Origin: Nocardia alni
Lineage (GTDB): Bacteria > Actinomycetota > Actinomycetes > Mycobacteriales > Mycobacteriaceae
Direction of reading: 5' to 3'
NCBI RefSeq assembly: GCF_019038435.1
Contig: NZ_JAGPOX010000017.1
Span: forward strand, 24,008 to 88,007
DNA length: 64,000 bases
A program made the position numbers and the translations under genes. Shown here in pieces: positions 1-8,383 of this stretch (position 1 is the first letter of the stretch; the number at the start of each line of letters is the position of its first letter). The notes below the pieces were generated by a model. It searched no databases, was not told where the DNA came from, and saw nothing but the letters and a program-made list of their open reading frames with translations.

Positions 1-105
1 GAGTCGCGCTGGACATCGAGCGAGTCGATATCGCCGAGTATTCGCCCCGGGTCGGTGGAGCAGACCGGCCGAATCCGCGCGTGCGAGGACACAGGAGATC
101 AGGAC

Positions 106-1008
106 GTGGCAGACGACAGGACCGGACGGGACGTGGTCCGTCCCGGGCCCCGTTCCGTGGAACGCAGCTCGGATGCGGAGGAGCGCCAGATCAGCAACGA
201 GGCGCGGTTGATCCGCGGTGTCTTCCGCGTCGCCGGACTGGCCGCCGGGACGGCGGTGCGCACGGGGGAATGGGCCGTCGGCACCACGTTCGAGGTCACC
301 AAGCAGATCACCCAGGCGGTCGCGGACGGTGAGTCCTCCACCGAGATCGTCGAGCGCACCGGGGCGGCGCTGCAGTCCATCGCGCGCAGCGTGCTCGGCG
401 TCACCGAGGGGTCGGTGCGCGAGATCGTCAGCTATGTGCCCAGCTCGAACGGTCATGCGACGCAGGCGATCACCGGCAGCTATATGCATTCGTCCACGAT
501 CGAGGACCTACGCCGGCGCGGTGACGCGCTGCTGGCGCGCTCGGCGGATGTGTATTTCACCGAGGAGGTGCATCCGGCGTACGACCGGATCCTGGACCAG
601 CTGGCCCCCGACGAGGCTCGCATCCTGCGGTTCATGGCGCAGAACGGCCCGCAGCCCTCGGTGGATGTGCGCACCAACCGCCCGCTGGGCATCGGCTCGG
701 AGCTGGTGACCGGGGATCTCACCTCGGTGCCCGAACAGGCCGGGGTGCGCTATCCGGATCGCTCGCGGCACTACCTGATCAACCTGAGCCGGCTCGGGCT
801 CACCTTCACCTCCGACGATCCGGTCCTGCTGAGCCGCTACATGGTGCTCGAGGTGCAGCCGCTCGTGGAAACCGCGCTCAAATCCGCCGGACGGGTGCCC
901 AAGATCGTGCGAAAGAGCTTGCGGCTCACCGAATTCGGCGACGACTTCTGCGCCACCTGCTTCACCCTGCCCGCGGGAGACACCGGTTCCCCGCGATCCG
1001 GGCGGTAG
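106..1008 (+). CDS. Abi-alpha (DUF4393) family protein
   Basis: About 300 aa. The first ~60 residues are charged and low complexity. An alanine/glycine-rich stretch follows (VAGLAAGTAV), then the C-terminal part typical of actinobacterial Abi-alpha proteins: a segment around EARILRFMAQNGPQPSVDVR, then SRHYLINLSRLGLTF and YMVLEVQP. Founding Abi-alpha members were linked to phage abortive infection, but no function is established for the actinobacterial branch. I chose the GTG at 106 because GGAG lies 8-9 bases upstream; a GTG at 55 in the same frame, and an open frame back to base 1, are alternatives. No operon partner is obvious; the next gene starts 75 bp later. The family call is by resemblance only. 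Confidence 0.7.
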   Translation: MADDRTGRDVVRPGPRSVERSSDAEERQISNEARLIRGVFRVAGLAAGTAVRTGEWAVGTTFEVTKQITQAVADGESSTEIVERTGAALQSIARSVLGVTEGSVREIVSYVPSSNGHATQAITGSYMHSSTIEDLRRRGDALLARSADVYFTEEVHPAYDRILDQLAPDEARILRFMAQNGPQPSVDVRTNRPLGIGSELVTGDLTSVPEQAGVRYPDRSRHYLINLSRLGLTFTSDDPVLLSRYMVLEVQPLVETALKSAGRVPKIVRKSLRLTEFGDDFCATCFTLPAGDTGSPRSGR

Positions 1009-1083
1009 TCCGGCGCTGATAGCGATTCGGTACAGATCTCACAAATCACGGAGAAGCGGCCTTCTGGATGGGATTGTGGAGTT

Positions 1084-1608
1084 ATGGACTCCGACGCCGT
1101 CTCCGCGATCAGCCGGCTGAAGTTCCGCTACCTGCGGGCACTCGATACCAAATCCTGGGATGACTTCGCCGATACGATGGTCCCGGACGCCACCGCCACG
1201 TACAGCGAGTACCTCCAGTTCGAATCGCGCGACGCGTACCTGGCGTTCATGCGCAACACCCTCGGCCCGCACGTCATCACCGAACACCGCTGCGATCACC
1301 CGGAGATCGACATCGACGGTGACACCGCCACCGGCACCTGGTACCTGGCCGACACCGTCCTGATCCCCGCCCACAACATGCTCCTGCGCGGCGCGGCCTT
1401 CTACACCGACCGCTACGTCCTGTGCTCCGACGGTCATTGGCGCATAGCCCACACCGGCTACGAACGCACCTATGAGGTAGTGCTGTCCCTGTCCGACCTG
1501 CCGAGCCTGCGCCTGACCTCCAGCCGCTGGGGATTGATCGCCCGCGAACCCGGCATGAGCCCGGACACCGACGGCCAACCCCCGGACGCCGCCGAAACTA
1601 TGGGCTAG
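1084..1608 (+). CDS. SnoaL-like / NTF2-fold protein
   Basis: A 174 aa protein with the usual SnoaL_4 layout: an N-terminal helix with FRYLRALDTKSWDDFADTM, then DATATY, a central ITEHRCDHPEIDIDGDTATG strand pair, and WRIAHTGYERTYE near the end. The NTF2-like cone fold binds small hydrophobic ligands. Members range from polyketide cyclases and hydratases to ligand-binding proteins, so the substrate cannot be read here. The ~40 residue tail after the fold is probably disordered. Its stop directly abuts the stop of the convergent hydrolase gene, leaving no room for a terminator between them. Confidence 0.75.
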   Translation: MDSDAVSAISRLKFRYLRALDTKSWDDFADTMVPDATATYSEYLQFESRDAYLAFMRNTLGPHVITEHRCDHPEIDIDGDTATGTWYLADTVLIPAHNMLLRGAAFYTDRYVLCSDGHWRIAHTGYERTYEVVLSLSDLPSLRLTSSRWGLIAREPGMSPDTDGQPPDAAETMG

Positions 1609-2370
1609 TTAGTCGGACAGGAACGCCAGCAGCCACGGGAGCGTGGCGTGCATGGTGCTGAGGTCGCCGCCGCTGGCGAGCAGCTCGCCGAGGTATTCGC
1701 CGTGTCCGGTCGGCACGATCAGCAACTCGGCGTCCGGGGTGAGCCGTGCCATGGTCACGAAGTGCTCCACGCGTATCACGTCGCGGTCGCCGCCGATGTA
1801 CAGCGTCGGTGTGTTCATCGCGGTAAGTTCCGCGTCGGACCAGTCGGTGAAATTGCGCATCTGACCGGTGTCCAAGTCGAACAGCTGCTGCTGGTGTGCC
1901 GGATCGGGATTCAGGGCGCGGTCCGCGGCCAGGTAGACCTCGGGCATGCTCGCGATGTCCGCGGTGCGCATGCCCTCCCAGAATCCGTCGACCATGCCCT
2001 CCCGCCGGTAGAACGCCGAGGCCACGACCTGCCTGCGCACCAGATGCGAGTGCCGCATCGCCACGCGCATCGCGACATTGCCGCCGTTGCTGAATCCGAG
2101 AAGGTCGACCTGCTCGATGCCGAGCGCGCCCAGCAGGGCCGCGACATCGTCGGCGGAGTTTTCGAAGGTGTACGGACGGTCGGCATTCGGAGTACGGCCG
2201 TGGCCCTGCAACTCCACGGCCAGCACCTGCCGGGTGGCGGCCAGATGCGGCAGGATCGCGGCCCAGTTGGTCCCGATCGTCGAGCCGCCGCCGTGCACGA
2301 GCACCAGCGGAACGGTGCCGGGCATCGGGACGCCGTGCATCTCGTAGTACAGCTCGATCGTGGTGCTCAT
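1609..2370 (-). CDS. Alpha/beta hydrolase
   Basis: A 253 aa alpha/beta-hydrolase fold protein. The oxyanion-hole region is LVLVHGGGSTIGTNW near residue 25. The nucleophile elbow is GFSNGG near residue 95 (Ser). An acid lies in GGDRDVIR around residue 200, and the catalytic His is in PTGHGEYLG near residue 225. The cap is short. Related actinobacterial proteins act as esterases, epoxide hydrolases or C-C hydrolases, and the substrate cannot be assigned. The start ATG (MSTTIELYYEMHG) is preceded by AGGGAG. It is convergent with the SnoaL-like gene. Confidence 0.85.
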   Translation of the reverse strand: MSTTIELYYEMHGVPMPGTVPLVLVHGGGSTIGTNWAAILPHLAATRQVLAVELQGHGRTPNADRPYTFENSADDVAALLGALGIEQVDLLGFSNGGNVAMRVAMRHSHLVRRQVVASAFYRREGMVDGFWEGMRTADIASMPEVYLAADRALNPDPAHQQQLFDLDTGQMRNFTDWSDAELTAMNTPTLYIGGDRDVIRVEHFVTMARLTPDAELLIVPTGHGEYLGELLASGGDLSTMHATLPWLLAFLSD

Positions 2371-2704
2371 CGCGGATTACTCCCTCGTGCTCGGTGTGTG
2401 TGCACGAATGGGTCGGAGCCGGTCGCGTGATCTTGCGGTGCGCTTCGGGCGGATCGCAAGAATCTGTGATCTGATCCGACGTCCGGCGAGTTCGTGGTGA
2501 CCCGGGGTCGATCGCCCGGGCGTACCCACCGCTTCGAGACCATTGGCGATCACCTGCTGGAAATGTCAGGCTCCCGAGACGAGGCGATAACGGTCTACCG
2601 AACCGCAGACCAGCTCCCCGTCGGCATAGTAATGCTACTTACTCCGCAAGGCCGAGACGCTCGCTGCCCGGGTGAGTGTGCATCCATCTAACGCCTGAGA
2701 ATCG
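2371..2704. other. Intergenic region, nothing firmly identified
   Basis: This 334 bp stretch separates the hydrolase gene (leftward) from the WXG100 gene (rightward) and should carry the promoters of both. A 65-codon frame at 2494-2691 has no ribosome binding site or recognisable composition, so I do not call it. No hairpin or repeat stood out. Confidence 0.4.
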
Positions 2705-2740
2705 ATGACCGCCCACTCCGAGCTGGGTATGGTCGAGCAC

Positions 2741-3076
2741 ATGAGCGGAAGCGGGGGTCCGTCCGGGGCCGATCAGAACCTGTCGGTGGTTCCGGATGAG
2801 GTGCAGGCGGTGGGGAAGTACGCCTACGACATTGCTACCACGGTGAAACAGGCGCTGGACTCCGCCGCGCGTGAGGTGGATCGGTTGCTCGCTTCGGACT
2901 GGACCGGTGACTGTGCTGACGAGTTCGCTACAGGCTGGCATGAAACCCGCGATGGTGGAACAGGGCTTCTGCACGAGCTGACCGCCCTGGCGGAAAAGCT
3001 GGGTGTCACTGCCGAGACTTATCGGTCGGCGGACGCGGCGACCGCGTCCCGGGTGTCGAGTTTGAATCTGCCATGA
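2741..3076 (+). CDS. WXG100-like type VII secretion target
   Basis: About 111 aa, helix-turn-helix of the WXG100/ESX type. A first helix contains VGKYAYDIATTVKQALDSAAREVDRLL. The turn is SDWTGDCADEF, where WTG stands in for WXG, and a second long helix follows. Such proteins form helical hairpin dimers that are exported by, or act as adaptors for, type VII secretion. ATG codons at 2705, 2729 and 2741 are all possible starts and none has a convincing ribosome binding site; 2741 gives the usual family length. It overlaps the next gene by 4 bp (ATGA), so the three genes to 4682 are one operon. Confidence 0.75.
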   Translation: MSGSGGPSGADQNLSVVPDEVQAVGKYAYDIATTVKQALDSAAREVDRLLASDWTGDCADEFATGWHETRDGGTGLLHELTALAEKLGVTAETYRSADAATASRVSSLNLP

Positions 3077-3378
3077 GTTCTCGATTCTCCGTCGAGCTCG
3101 AGCAGTTGGACCGGATCGTGGCGCGGCTGAACGATCTGGCCGGATTCGTACACGATCATCTCGATGAACTCGACCGTCGAGTCCAGACGCTCTCCAGCGA
3201 CGGCTGGGATGGCGTCGCGGCGAGTGCGTATCGCGACGCGCACGCTCGATGGCTGGCCAGTGCCCGCGAATTCGCCGATGGCATCGCCACGGCCGGTGAT
3301 GCGGCGAAGAAGGCGCACGGCCGCTATACCGGTGCGGTGGATGTGAATCGCCGCATCCTGCGGAGCGGTCAGGGATGA
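3073..3378 (+). CDS. WXG100-like protein, second copy
   Basis: A 101 aa helical hairpin protein of the WXG100 superfamily. Helix 1 contains LEQLDRIVARLNDLAGFVHDH, the turn is SSDGWDGVAASAY (WDG for WXG), and helix 2 ends in the basic RRILRSGQG. It overlaps both neighbours by 4 bp, a sign of translational coupling. It is probably the heterodimer partner of the preceding protein, or the export adaptor for the large toxin encoded next. This pairing of small WXG proteins in front of a long toxin is usual for T7SS-dependent effectors; the pairing itself is inferred from position. Confidence 0.78.
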   Translation: MSSRFSVELEQLDRIVARLNDLAGFVHDHLDELDRRVQTLSSDGWDGVAASAYRDAHARWLASAREFADGIATAGDAAKKAHGRYTGAVDVNRRILRSGQG

Positions 3379-4682
3379 TCGTCGATTGGCAGACCTATTA
3401 CGACGCGGGCAGGAAATGCCACGATCTGGCCGACGAGTTGCGGGCGGCCGATAAGCCGGTGCATGCGGCGGTCAAGGGTGACTGCGCGGGTATGGCCGGT
3501 GATGCCCCCGGTTGCGAGCAGTGGGGTCAGGCGTACGACAAGGCCGCGCAGCAGACGATGCAAGCGTGTTCGAGTCTGGCCAATGCCCTGACCAACTACG
3601 GTGCCGCACTGCAGGCGATGGGCTACAACTACGGTCTCGCCAACAACAGCAAACCGGCCCCCGATCCCCCGAACGTGAGCCAGGTCGGCGAGTATCAGGT
3701 CACGATCCCCTCGTCGGTGGCGGACAACGGGATCGGGTTCACCGACCACGGCGGGGTCAAGGAGTTCTTCGACAAACTCGTCGCCAAGGTCCTGTCCGCG
3801 TTCGGGAAACTCCCCAACGGCGACGCGACCAAACTCGACAAGGCCCACACCACCTGGAACACCTTCGCCACCCACCCCACCATCACCGCCGCCTCCGGCC
3901 GAATCACCGCGATCTCCGCCCTGTTCGACGGCATGGACGACGCCACGAACCGCCAACTGCTCCAAGACCATTTCGCCACCCTGAAAACCGGCGCCGACAC
4001 CGTCTCCACCGCCGCCACAAACATGGCCGCCCCGGTCGGCGCCTACCACGACGCCACCGTCGCCCTCGGCGCCCAAACCGCCGGCCAGATCAACACCCTC
4101 GAACTGACCATCGGCCTCACCGCCATCGCAGGCGGACTCCTGGCCCTGTTCAGCCTCGGCACCTCCGCCGTAGTCGCCGAGGCCGCCATCGACGCCGACG
4201 TTCTGGCAACCGCCGACGCCATCCAAACGTCCTACCGCGCAAGCCAAATGACCAGAGTCATCGGCCTGACCAGCCTCGCCGCCGGCGCAGTAGGCGCCAT
4301 CGACGCCTTCCACGCCCTCCCCACCACCGACCTCGACAAAGCCATCAAAAGCCTCGAGGCGCTCATCTTGATGAAGGTGGTCGTCGCTGCGGATGGCGCA
4401 CTGGAGGTGGCGGTCTCAACGAAGCCTCCGGCAAATGCTTACGATCCCAATGGCGCGAAGGCTCCCGGCAGGCCGGACGATGCGGAAGGGTTCACGCCAC
4501 CAAAAGGTGGTGACCGTTGGGTGCCCGCACCGAATGGGCGCGGGTTCGGCTGGGAGGATGCAGGCGGGAATGTCTGGGTCCCCACCGGTCCAGGGGCTTT
4601 GGCACATGGCGGACCTCACTGGGATGTACAGGAGAAGTCTGGTGGATACACAAACGTTTACCCGGGAGGAGCGACACGATGA
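3375..4682 (+). CDS. T7SS-linked polymorphic toxin, type 37-like C-terminal domain
   Basis: A 435 aa toxin. Residues 1-100 are helical and LXG/WXG-like, with VDWQTYYDAGRKCHDLADEL. Residues ~110-235 form an alpha-helical spacer. Residues ~235-330 hold two alanine/glycine-rich segments (LTAIAGGLLALFSLGTSAVV and GLTSLAAGAVGAI) that could cross or contact a membrane. The last ~80 residues carry the toxin tip: PKGGDRWVPAPNGRG, then WVPTG and HGGPHWDVQ, ending in YTNVYPGG. That ending matches the tip I know as polymorphic toxin type 37 (Ntox37), a predicted nuclease. Codons between about 3830 and 4330 end almost always in C, whereas the tip and the immunity gene have mixed third positions, as expected if the tip was swapped in. 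It overlaps the immunity gene by 4 bp. Confidence 0.75.
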   Translation: MIVDWQTYYDAGRKCHDLADELRAADKPVHAAVKGDCAGMAGDAPGCEQWGQAYDKAAQQTMQACSSLANALTNYGAALQAMGYNYGLANNSKPAPDPPNVSQVGEYQVTIPSSVADNGIGFTDHGGVKEFFDKLVAKVLSAFGKLPNGDATKLDKAHTTWNTFATHPTITAASGRITAISALFDGMDDATNRQLLQDHFATLKTGADTVSTAATNMAAPVGAYHDATVALGAQTAGQINTLELTIGLTAIAGGLLALFSLGTSAVVAEAAIDADVLATADAIQTSYRASQMTRVIGLTSLAAGAVGAIDAFHALPTTDLDKAIKSLEALILMKVVVAADGALEVAVSTKPPANAYDPNGAKAPGRPDDAEGFTPPKGGDRWVPAPNGRGFGWEDAGGNVWVPTGPGALAHGGPHWDVQEKSGGYTNVYPGGATR

Positions 4683-4948
4683 GTACAGTTGACGGGGGGA
4701 CGGTGCTGGAGGCTCGCAAGGTCCGCTATTACTCGTACAACGATGAAGCTGCATTTTTTGGATGGCTGGACAAGATCTCTTGCGTTACATCCTATGCGGG
4801 ACGTGGCGACACCCTGTACATCGAGATAGACGCTGCCGCAGTCGGTGACGATGACTTTATCGACTTGTTCGCGCTCTTCCGGCGGTACGGGGTTGATCGT
4901 GAGCAGCTCCGCCCGCTGGACCAGGGCCATTTCGCTTCCTGGTTCTGA
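4679..4948 (+). CDS. Immunity protein for the type 37-like toxin
   Basis: An 89 aa acidic protein starting MSTVDGGTVLEARKVRYYSY and ending FASWF. The ATG at 4679 overlaps the toxin stop (ATGA) and is preceded by GGGAGGAG. A larger frame opening at 4517 runs inside the toxin gene and is not the real start. I do not recognise a named immunity family. The role is inferred from position immediately after a toxin tip, small size and low pI. It should bind and block the toxin's C-terminal domain in the cytoplasm. Confidence 0.65.
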   Translation: MSTVDGGTVLEARKVRYYSYNDEAAFFGWLDKISCVTSYAGRGDTLYIEIDAAAVGDDDFIDLFALFRRYGVDREQLRPLDQGHFASWF

Positions 4949-5022
4949 ACCTCCGTGCTATTCACCGTATCGGCGGGCGACCGAAGATTCGCGATCTCCA
5001 TGGGTGCAGGTGATGTCCGGCG

Positions 5023-5232
5023 ATGAATCACGTATATGTTGTTCAGCATTGTCACGATATCTATGATGGATCCGAGGACCTGAAGTTCATTGGAGTGTAT
5101 TCGTCGATGAAATAAGCTGAAGATGCGGTTGATCGAATTCGTCGGAAGCCGGGCTTCTTCATGTCGCCCGACGGATTCACTATCGATCGCTATGAAGTAG
5201 ACCGGGATCACTGGGGTGAGGGATTCGTGTAG
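5023..5232 (+). pseudogene. Small DUF7336-like gene interrupted by one nonsense codon
   Basis: Translation from the ATG at 5023 reads MNHVYVVQHCHDIYDGSEDL, then KFIGVYSSMK, and hits TAA at 5113-5115. It continues in the same frame as AEDAVDRIRRKPGFF through YEVDRDHWGEGFV to TAG at 5230. The two halves join into a typical small protein of the family I recall as DUF7336 (VYVVQH near the start, KFIGVY, DHWxEGFV at the end). A single base change, for example CAA to TAA, explains the stop. Such proteins are common as extra genes behind polymorphic toxins and may be orphan immunity proteins. Neither half is likely to be functional. Confidence 0.7.
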
Positions 5233-5256
5233 TGCTGTGGTAGCAAAAGGCGGAGG

Positions 5257-5766
5257 ATGCGGCGAGAGATCATAGAGCACGAGGATCGGTGGATTCTGCT
5301 GCCACTGAGACACCTGAGTGTCCTTCAGGTGGCGTGGCGGCTGGAAGAGGTTGAGCTGGTTATCGATCGAGATTTCAGGCTGATCTTTGGGTATGATGCT
5401 GAACTGTCGACTCGGTCGAGTGTGGAGCGTTACTCTGGTCGCCGTGCAATTGTGGATCGAGATCGAAGCCAGTCCCAGGGCTTGCTGCGATCGGAGATAC
5501 TTTCGCCGGTATTCTTCAAATCCGGGGGAGTTCGAATCGCATTTCGGACCGGATCGATACTTTCTCTTCCGGATCGGCCGATGAAGACGCCGACCGTCCT
5601 GTATTCAGGTCTTTCTATTCTCTGGACTCAGGGGGGAATATCGACCGAAATCGAGTACCCCGTTCGAAGGGTCGATCCTTGGACCGGCGAACTCGTCACT
5701 ACCCGTGAGTGGCCGCCTCCGCCCGATCTCGATCTCGACTACGAGTCCGACGATATAAACGACTGA
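5257..5766 (+). CDS. Hypothetical immunity-like protein
   Basis: A 169 aa protein not firmly recognised. It looks like an all-beta fold: LRHLSVLQVAWRLEEVELVI, then RLIFGYDAEL, and a later strand pair GGVRIAFRTGSILSLPD. The order (short strands, then an AFxTGxxL strand followed by a proline turn) resembles DUF6188-type proteins often found near toxins, but this is a weak match. The C-terminus is acidic (DLDLDYESDDIND). Codon use is noticeably less GC-biased than in core genes such as rplY, which supports recent transfer with the toxin island. It is probably an orphan immunity protein; that is inference. Confidence 0.55.
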   Translation: MRREIIEHEDRWILLPLRHLSVLQVAWRLEEVELVIDRDFRLIFGYDAELSTRSSVERYSGRRAIVDRDRSQSQGLLRSEILSPVFFKSGGVRIAFRTGSILSLPDRPMKTPTVLYSGLSILWTQGGISTEIEYPVRRVDPWTGELVTTREWPPPPDLDLDYESDDIND

Positions 5767-5798
5767 CCACTGTCGGGCGGGCTCGGCGGAGAGGCGGG

Positions 5799-7415
5799 TC
5801 AGTCGGCGGCGGCGACAAGGGGTTCGAGGGTCAGATCTTTCAATTCTTTTTGGATGTACTGCAGGCGCCACTTGTCGCTGAACAAGGCAAGGATCGCCCC
5901 GTCGGTGCGGGTGAAGATTTCTACGCCGCGTTGGCGGTCCAGTTCGGGGGCGGAGGCGGCGTCGGTGCGGCGGGCCAACTGGTAGGGGAGGAAGTCCAGG
6001 TGGGTTTCTACGTTGAATTCGCCTTGCATGCGGGCCGTTACCACTTCGAACTGCATGGGGCCGACTGCGGCCAGGACGGGGGAGGCGTCGCCGCGGGCGT
6101 CGTTGCGCAGGACCTGGACCACGCCTTCGGAGTCCAGTTGGTCCATGGCCTTACGGAATTGCTTGTACTTTCCGGCGGTCTGCGCGCGGAGGGTGGCGAA
6201 ATGTTCGGGGGCGAAGGAGGGGATCGGGGGGAATTCGACCTTCTTGTCCACGAACAGGGTGTGTCCGGGGGCGAGGGCGGTGGCGTTGACCAGGCCGACA
6301 ACATCGCCGGGGTAGGCGGTGTCGACCGTGGAGCGTTCGCGGCCGAAGACGGTCAGGGCGTATTTGGTCGCGAAGGGCCGGCCGGTCTGCGCGTGCGTGA
6401 CGACCATGCCGCGCTCGAACTCGCCCGAGACGATGCGCATGAACGCCAGCCGGTCGCGGTGCGCGGTGTCCATCCCGGCCTGCACCTTGAACACCACGGC
6501 GCTGAACGGGTCGGCGGTCTCGCGGTGCGTGCCGTTCACGTCGTCCCGGGGGCCGGGCGGGGGAGCCAGGGAGACAAGGGTTTCCAGCAGCTGGCGCACG
6601 CCGAAGTTCAGCATCGCGGAGGCGTAGATGACCGGCGAGGTCTGTCCGGCCAGGAACATCTCCTCGTCGTGATCCTGTCCGGCGACCGAGAGCAGTTCGC
6701 TCTCCTCCGCAGCGGTGGCCCACACCTCGCCCTCGCGCTCGGCGGCGTGCTCGACGTCGTAGGACTCCTCGGGCGCGATGGTCGCGCCGCCCGCGGTGCG
6801 GGTGAAGTGGATGTACTCGGTGGCGACGCCGTCGGGACCGCGCCGCAGCAGGCCGCGGAAGTCACCCGCGATGCCGACCGGCAGGAACAGCGGGGTCGGG
6901 GTCAGGCCGATCCGCTCGTTGATCTCGTCCAGCAGCTCCAGCGGTGCGCGGCCGGGCCGGTCCCACTTGTTGATCACGGTGATCACCGGAATGCCGCGAT
7001 GACGGCACACCTGGAACAACTTCAGCGTCTGCGGCTCGAGACCCTTGGCCGCGTCGATGAGCATGACCGCCGCGTCGACGGCTGTCAGCACCCGGTAGGT
7101 GTCCTCGGAGAAGTCCGAGTGGCCGGGGGTGTCGACGAGATTGATCACGCAGTCGCCGTATTCGAACTGCAGCGCGGTCGAGCTCACCGAGATCCCGCGC
7201 GCCTTCTCCATCTCCATCCAGTCCGACACCGTGGACTTGCGCCCGGCCTTGCCGTGGATCGCGCCCGCCTCGGCGATGACCTTGGCGTGCAGGGCCAGAG
7301 CCTCGGTGAGGGTGGATTTACCGGCGTCCGGATGGGAGATCACCGCGAAGGTGCGCCGCCGGGCGATTTCCTGCGCCAACCGCCCGGACGTTGTCGTGGG
7401 GGACGGGGAATTCAC
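5799..7415 (-). CDS. prfC: Peptide chain release factor 3
   Basis: RF3 is a ribosome-bound translational GTPase that removes RF1/RF2 after peptide release. The protein is 538 aa, the usual length. GTPase motifs are in order: SHPDAGKST (P-loop), RGISVSST (switch I), DTPGHSDF (G3) and INKWDR (G4). The EF-Tu-like domain 2 and RF3-specific C-terminal domain follow, ending near LKDLTLEPLVAA. I chose GTG at 7415 because AGGAG lies 7-8 bases upstream; a TTG at 7451 in frame lacks such a site. The gene stands alone and faces left, back to back with rplY. Confidence 0.93.
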   Translation of the reverse strand: MNSPSPTTTSGRLAQEIARRRTFAVISHPDAGKSTLTEALALHAKVIAEAGAIHGKAGRKSTVSDWMEMEKARGISVSSTALQFEYGDCVINLVDTPGHSDFSEDTYRVLTAVDAAVMLIDAAKGLEPQTLKLFQVCRHRGIPVITVINKWDRPGRAPLELLDEINERIGLTPTPLFLPVGIAGDFRGLLRRGPDGVATEYIHFTRTAGGATIAPEESYDVEHAAEREGEVWATAAEESELLSVAGQDHDEEMFLAGQTSPVIYASAMLNFGVRQLLETLVSLAPPPGPRDDVNGTHRETADPFSAVVFKVQAGMDTAHRDRLAFMRIVSGEFERGMVVTHAQTGRPFATKYALTVFGRERSTVDTAYPGDVVGLVNATALAPGHTLFVDKKVEFPPIPSFAPEHFATLRAQTAGKYKQFRKAMDQLDSEGVVQVLRNDARGDASPVLAAVGPMQFEVVTARMQGEFNVETHLDFLPYQLARRTDAASAPELDRQRGVEIFTRTDGAILALFSDKWRLQYIQKELKDLTLEPLVAAAD

Positions 7416-7597
7416 GGGAGACGCTCCTGTTCGGGGGATGTAGGCAACCAATCAAGGCTACTCGACCGGGCACTTTGCGCCCCGGCCCGGGCTTGCCGGT
7501 GCGGTCCGGCCGCCCGTCATGGCACAAGACGCCAGGTGCAGACCCCGTGCAGGAGCGTTTCTGATGCGTGCTACTCTTTTCAGGTTGTCTCGGCGAG

Positions 7598-7711
7598 GGT
7601 GTGAGGCAAGGACCCCACACCGTGATCGACGCGGCTCGGCTTTTCCGGCCGGTCTCGTTGTCGTTCCGTCTTCGCCCGACGAGCAGACACTTTGCCAGGG
7701 CAGTCCCTGGC
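7598..7711 (+). promoter_or_regulatory. Structured 5' leader upstream of rplY
   Basis: Two hairpins lie in the 305 bp between prfC and rplY. The first pairs GGTGTG (7598-7603) with CACACC (7616-7621). The second pairs GCCAGGG (7694-7700) with CCCTGGC (7705-7711) around a CAGT loop, 46 bp before the start codon. Many ribosomal protein genes are controlled by binding of the protein to its own leader, so these hairpins could serve rplY. That role is inference from position and structure only. Confidence 0.4.
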
Positions 7712-7756
7712 CAGCAAGATAACCAGCCCGGAGAGCCGTAGGAGAATCCACCAGTC

Positions 7757-8359
7757 ATGTCCGACGCCGCCACCCTCGTAGCCACCGTTCGCACCGAGTT
7801 CGGCAAGGGCGCCGCCCGCCGCACCCGCCGCGACGGCAACGTTCCCGCCGTGCTGTACGGCCACGGCGAGGCCCCCAAGCATCTGGCCGTGAACGCCCAG
7901 GAGTTCGCCGCGATCCTGCGCGAGCACGGCACCAACACCGTCGTGAACCTGGAAATCGATGGCCAGAAGCAGTTCGCGCTGACCAAATCCATCGTCGTGC
8001 ACCCCATCCGCCGCTACATCGAGCACGCCGACCTGCTGATCGTCAAGCGTGGCGAAAAGGTCGTCTCCGACGTTTCGATCGTGGTGACCGGCGCCGCTGC
8101 CCCTGGCACCCGGGTCGCCCAGGAGGCCAACACCCTGTCGGTCGAGGCCGACGCGTTGAGCATCCCCGAGCAGATCGAGGTGTCGATCGAGGGCGCCGAG
8201 GCCGGCACCCAGATCACCGCCGGTCAGGTCGCGCTGCCCAAGGGCGTCACCCTCGCCGCCGATGAGGAGACGCTGGTCGTCAACGTCACCGTCGCCACCG
8301 AGGCCGAGACCGAGGGCGAGGAAGAGACCGCCGCGGGCGAGGCCGAGGCCGCCGAGTAA
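7757..8359 (+). CDS. rplY: 50S ribosomal protein L25 (long CTC-type)
   Basis: L25 binds 5S rRNA in the large subunit. This 200 aa form has the N-terminal 5S-binding domain ([20 protein letters not shown], then VLYGHG) and the C-terminal CTC beta domain ([23 protein letters not shown]). The acidic tail ([19 protein letters not shown]) is usual in actinobacteria. A good site (GTAGGAG) precedes the ATG. pth follows 24 bp downstream, the conserved rplY-pth pair, so the two are very likely co-transcribed. Confidence 0.96.
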   Translation: MSDAATLVATVRTEFGKGAARRTRRDGNVPAVLYGHGEAPKHLAVNAQEFAAILREHGTNTVVNLEIDGQKQFALTKSIVVHPIRRYIEHADLLIVKRGEKVVSDVSIVVTGAAAPGTRVAQEANTLSVEADALSIPEQIEVSIEGAEAGTQITAGQVALPKGVTLAADEETLVVNVTVATEAETEGEEETAAGEAEAAE

Positions 8360-8383
8360 TTCGGTCGCGCAACGGTTCTGGAG

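Noticed and set aside
2494..2691. 65-codon plus-strand frame
   Set aside because: No ribosome binding site, mixed composition and no recognisable family; the position suits a promoter region.
5709..7604. 631-codon plus-strand frame opposite prfC
   Set aside because: prfC on the other strand has all GTPase motifs and a ribosome binding site; this frame is its shadow.
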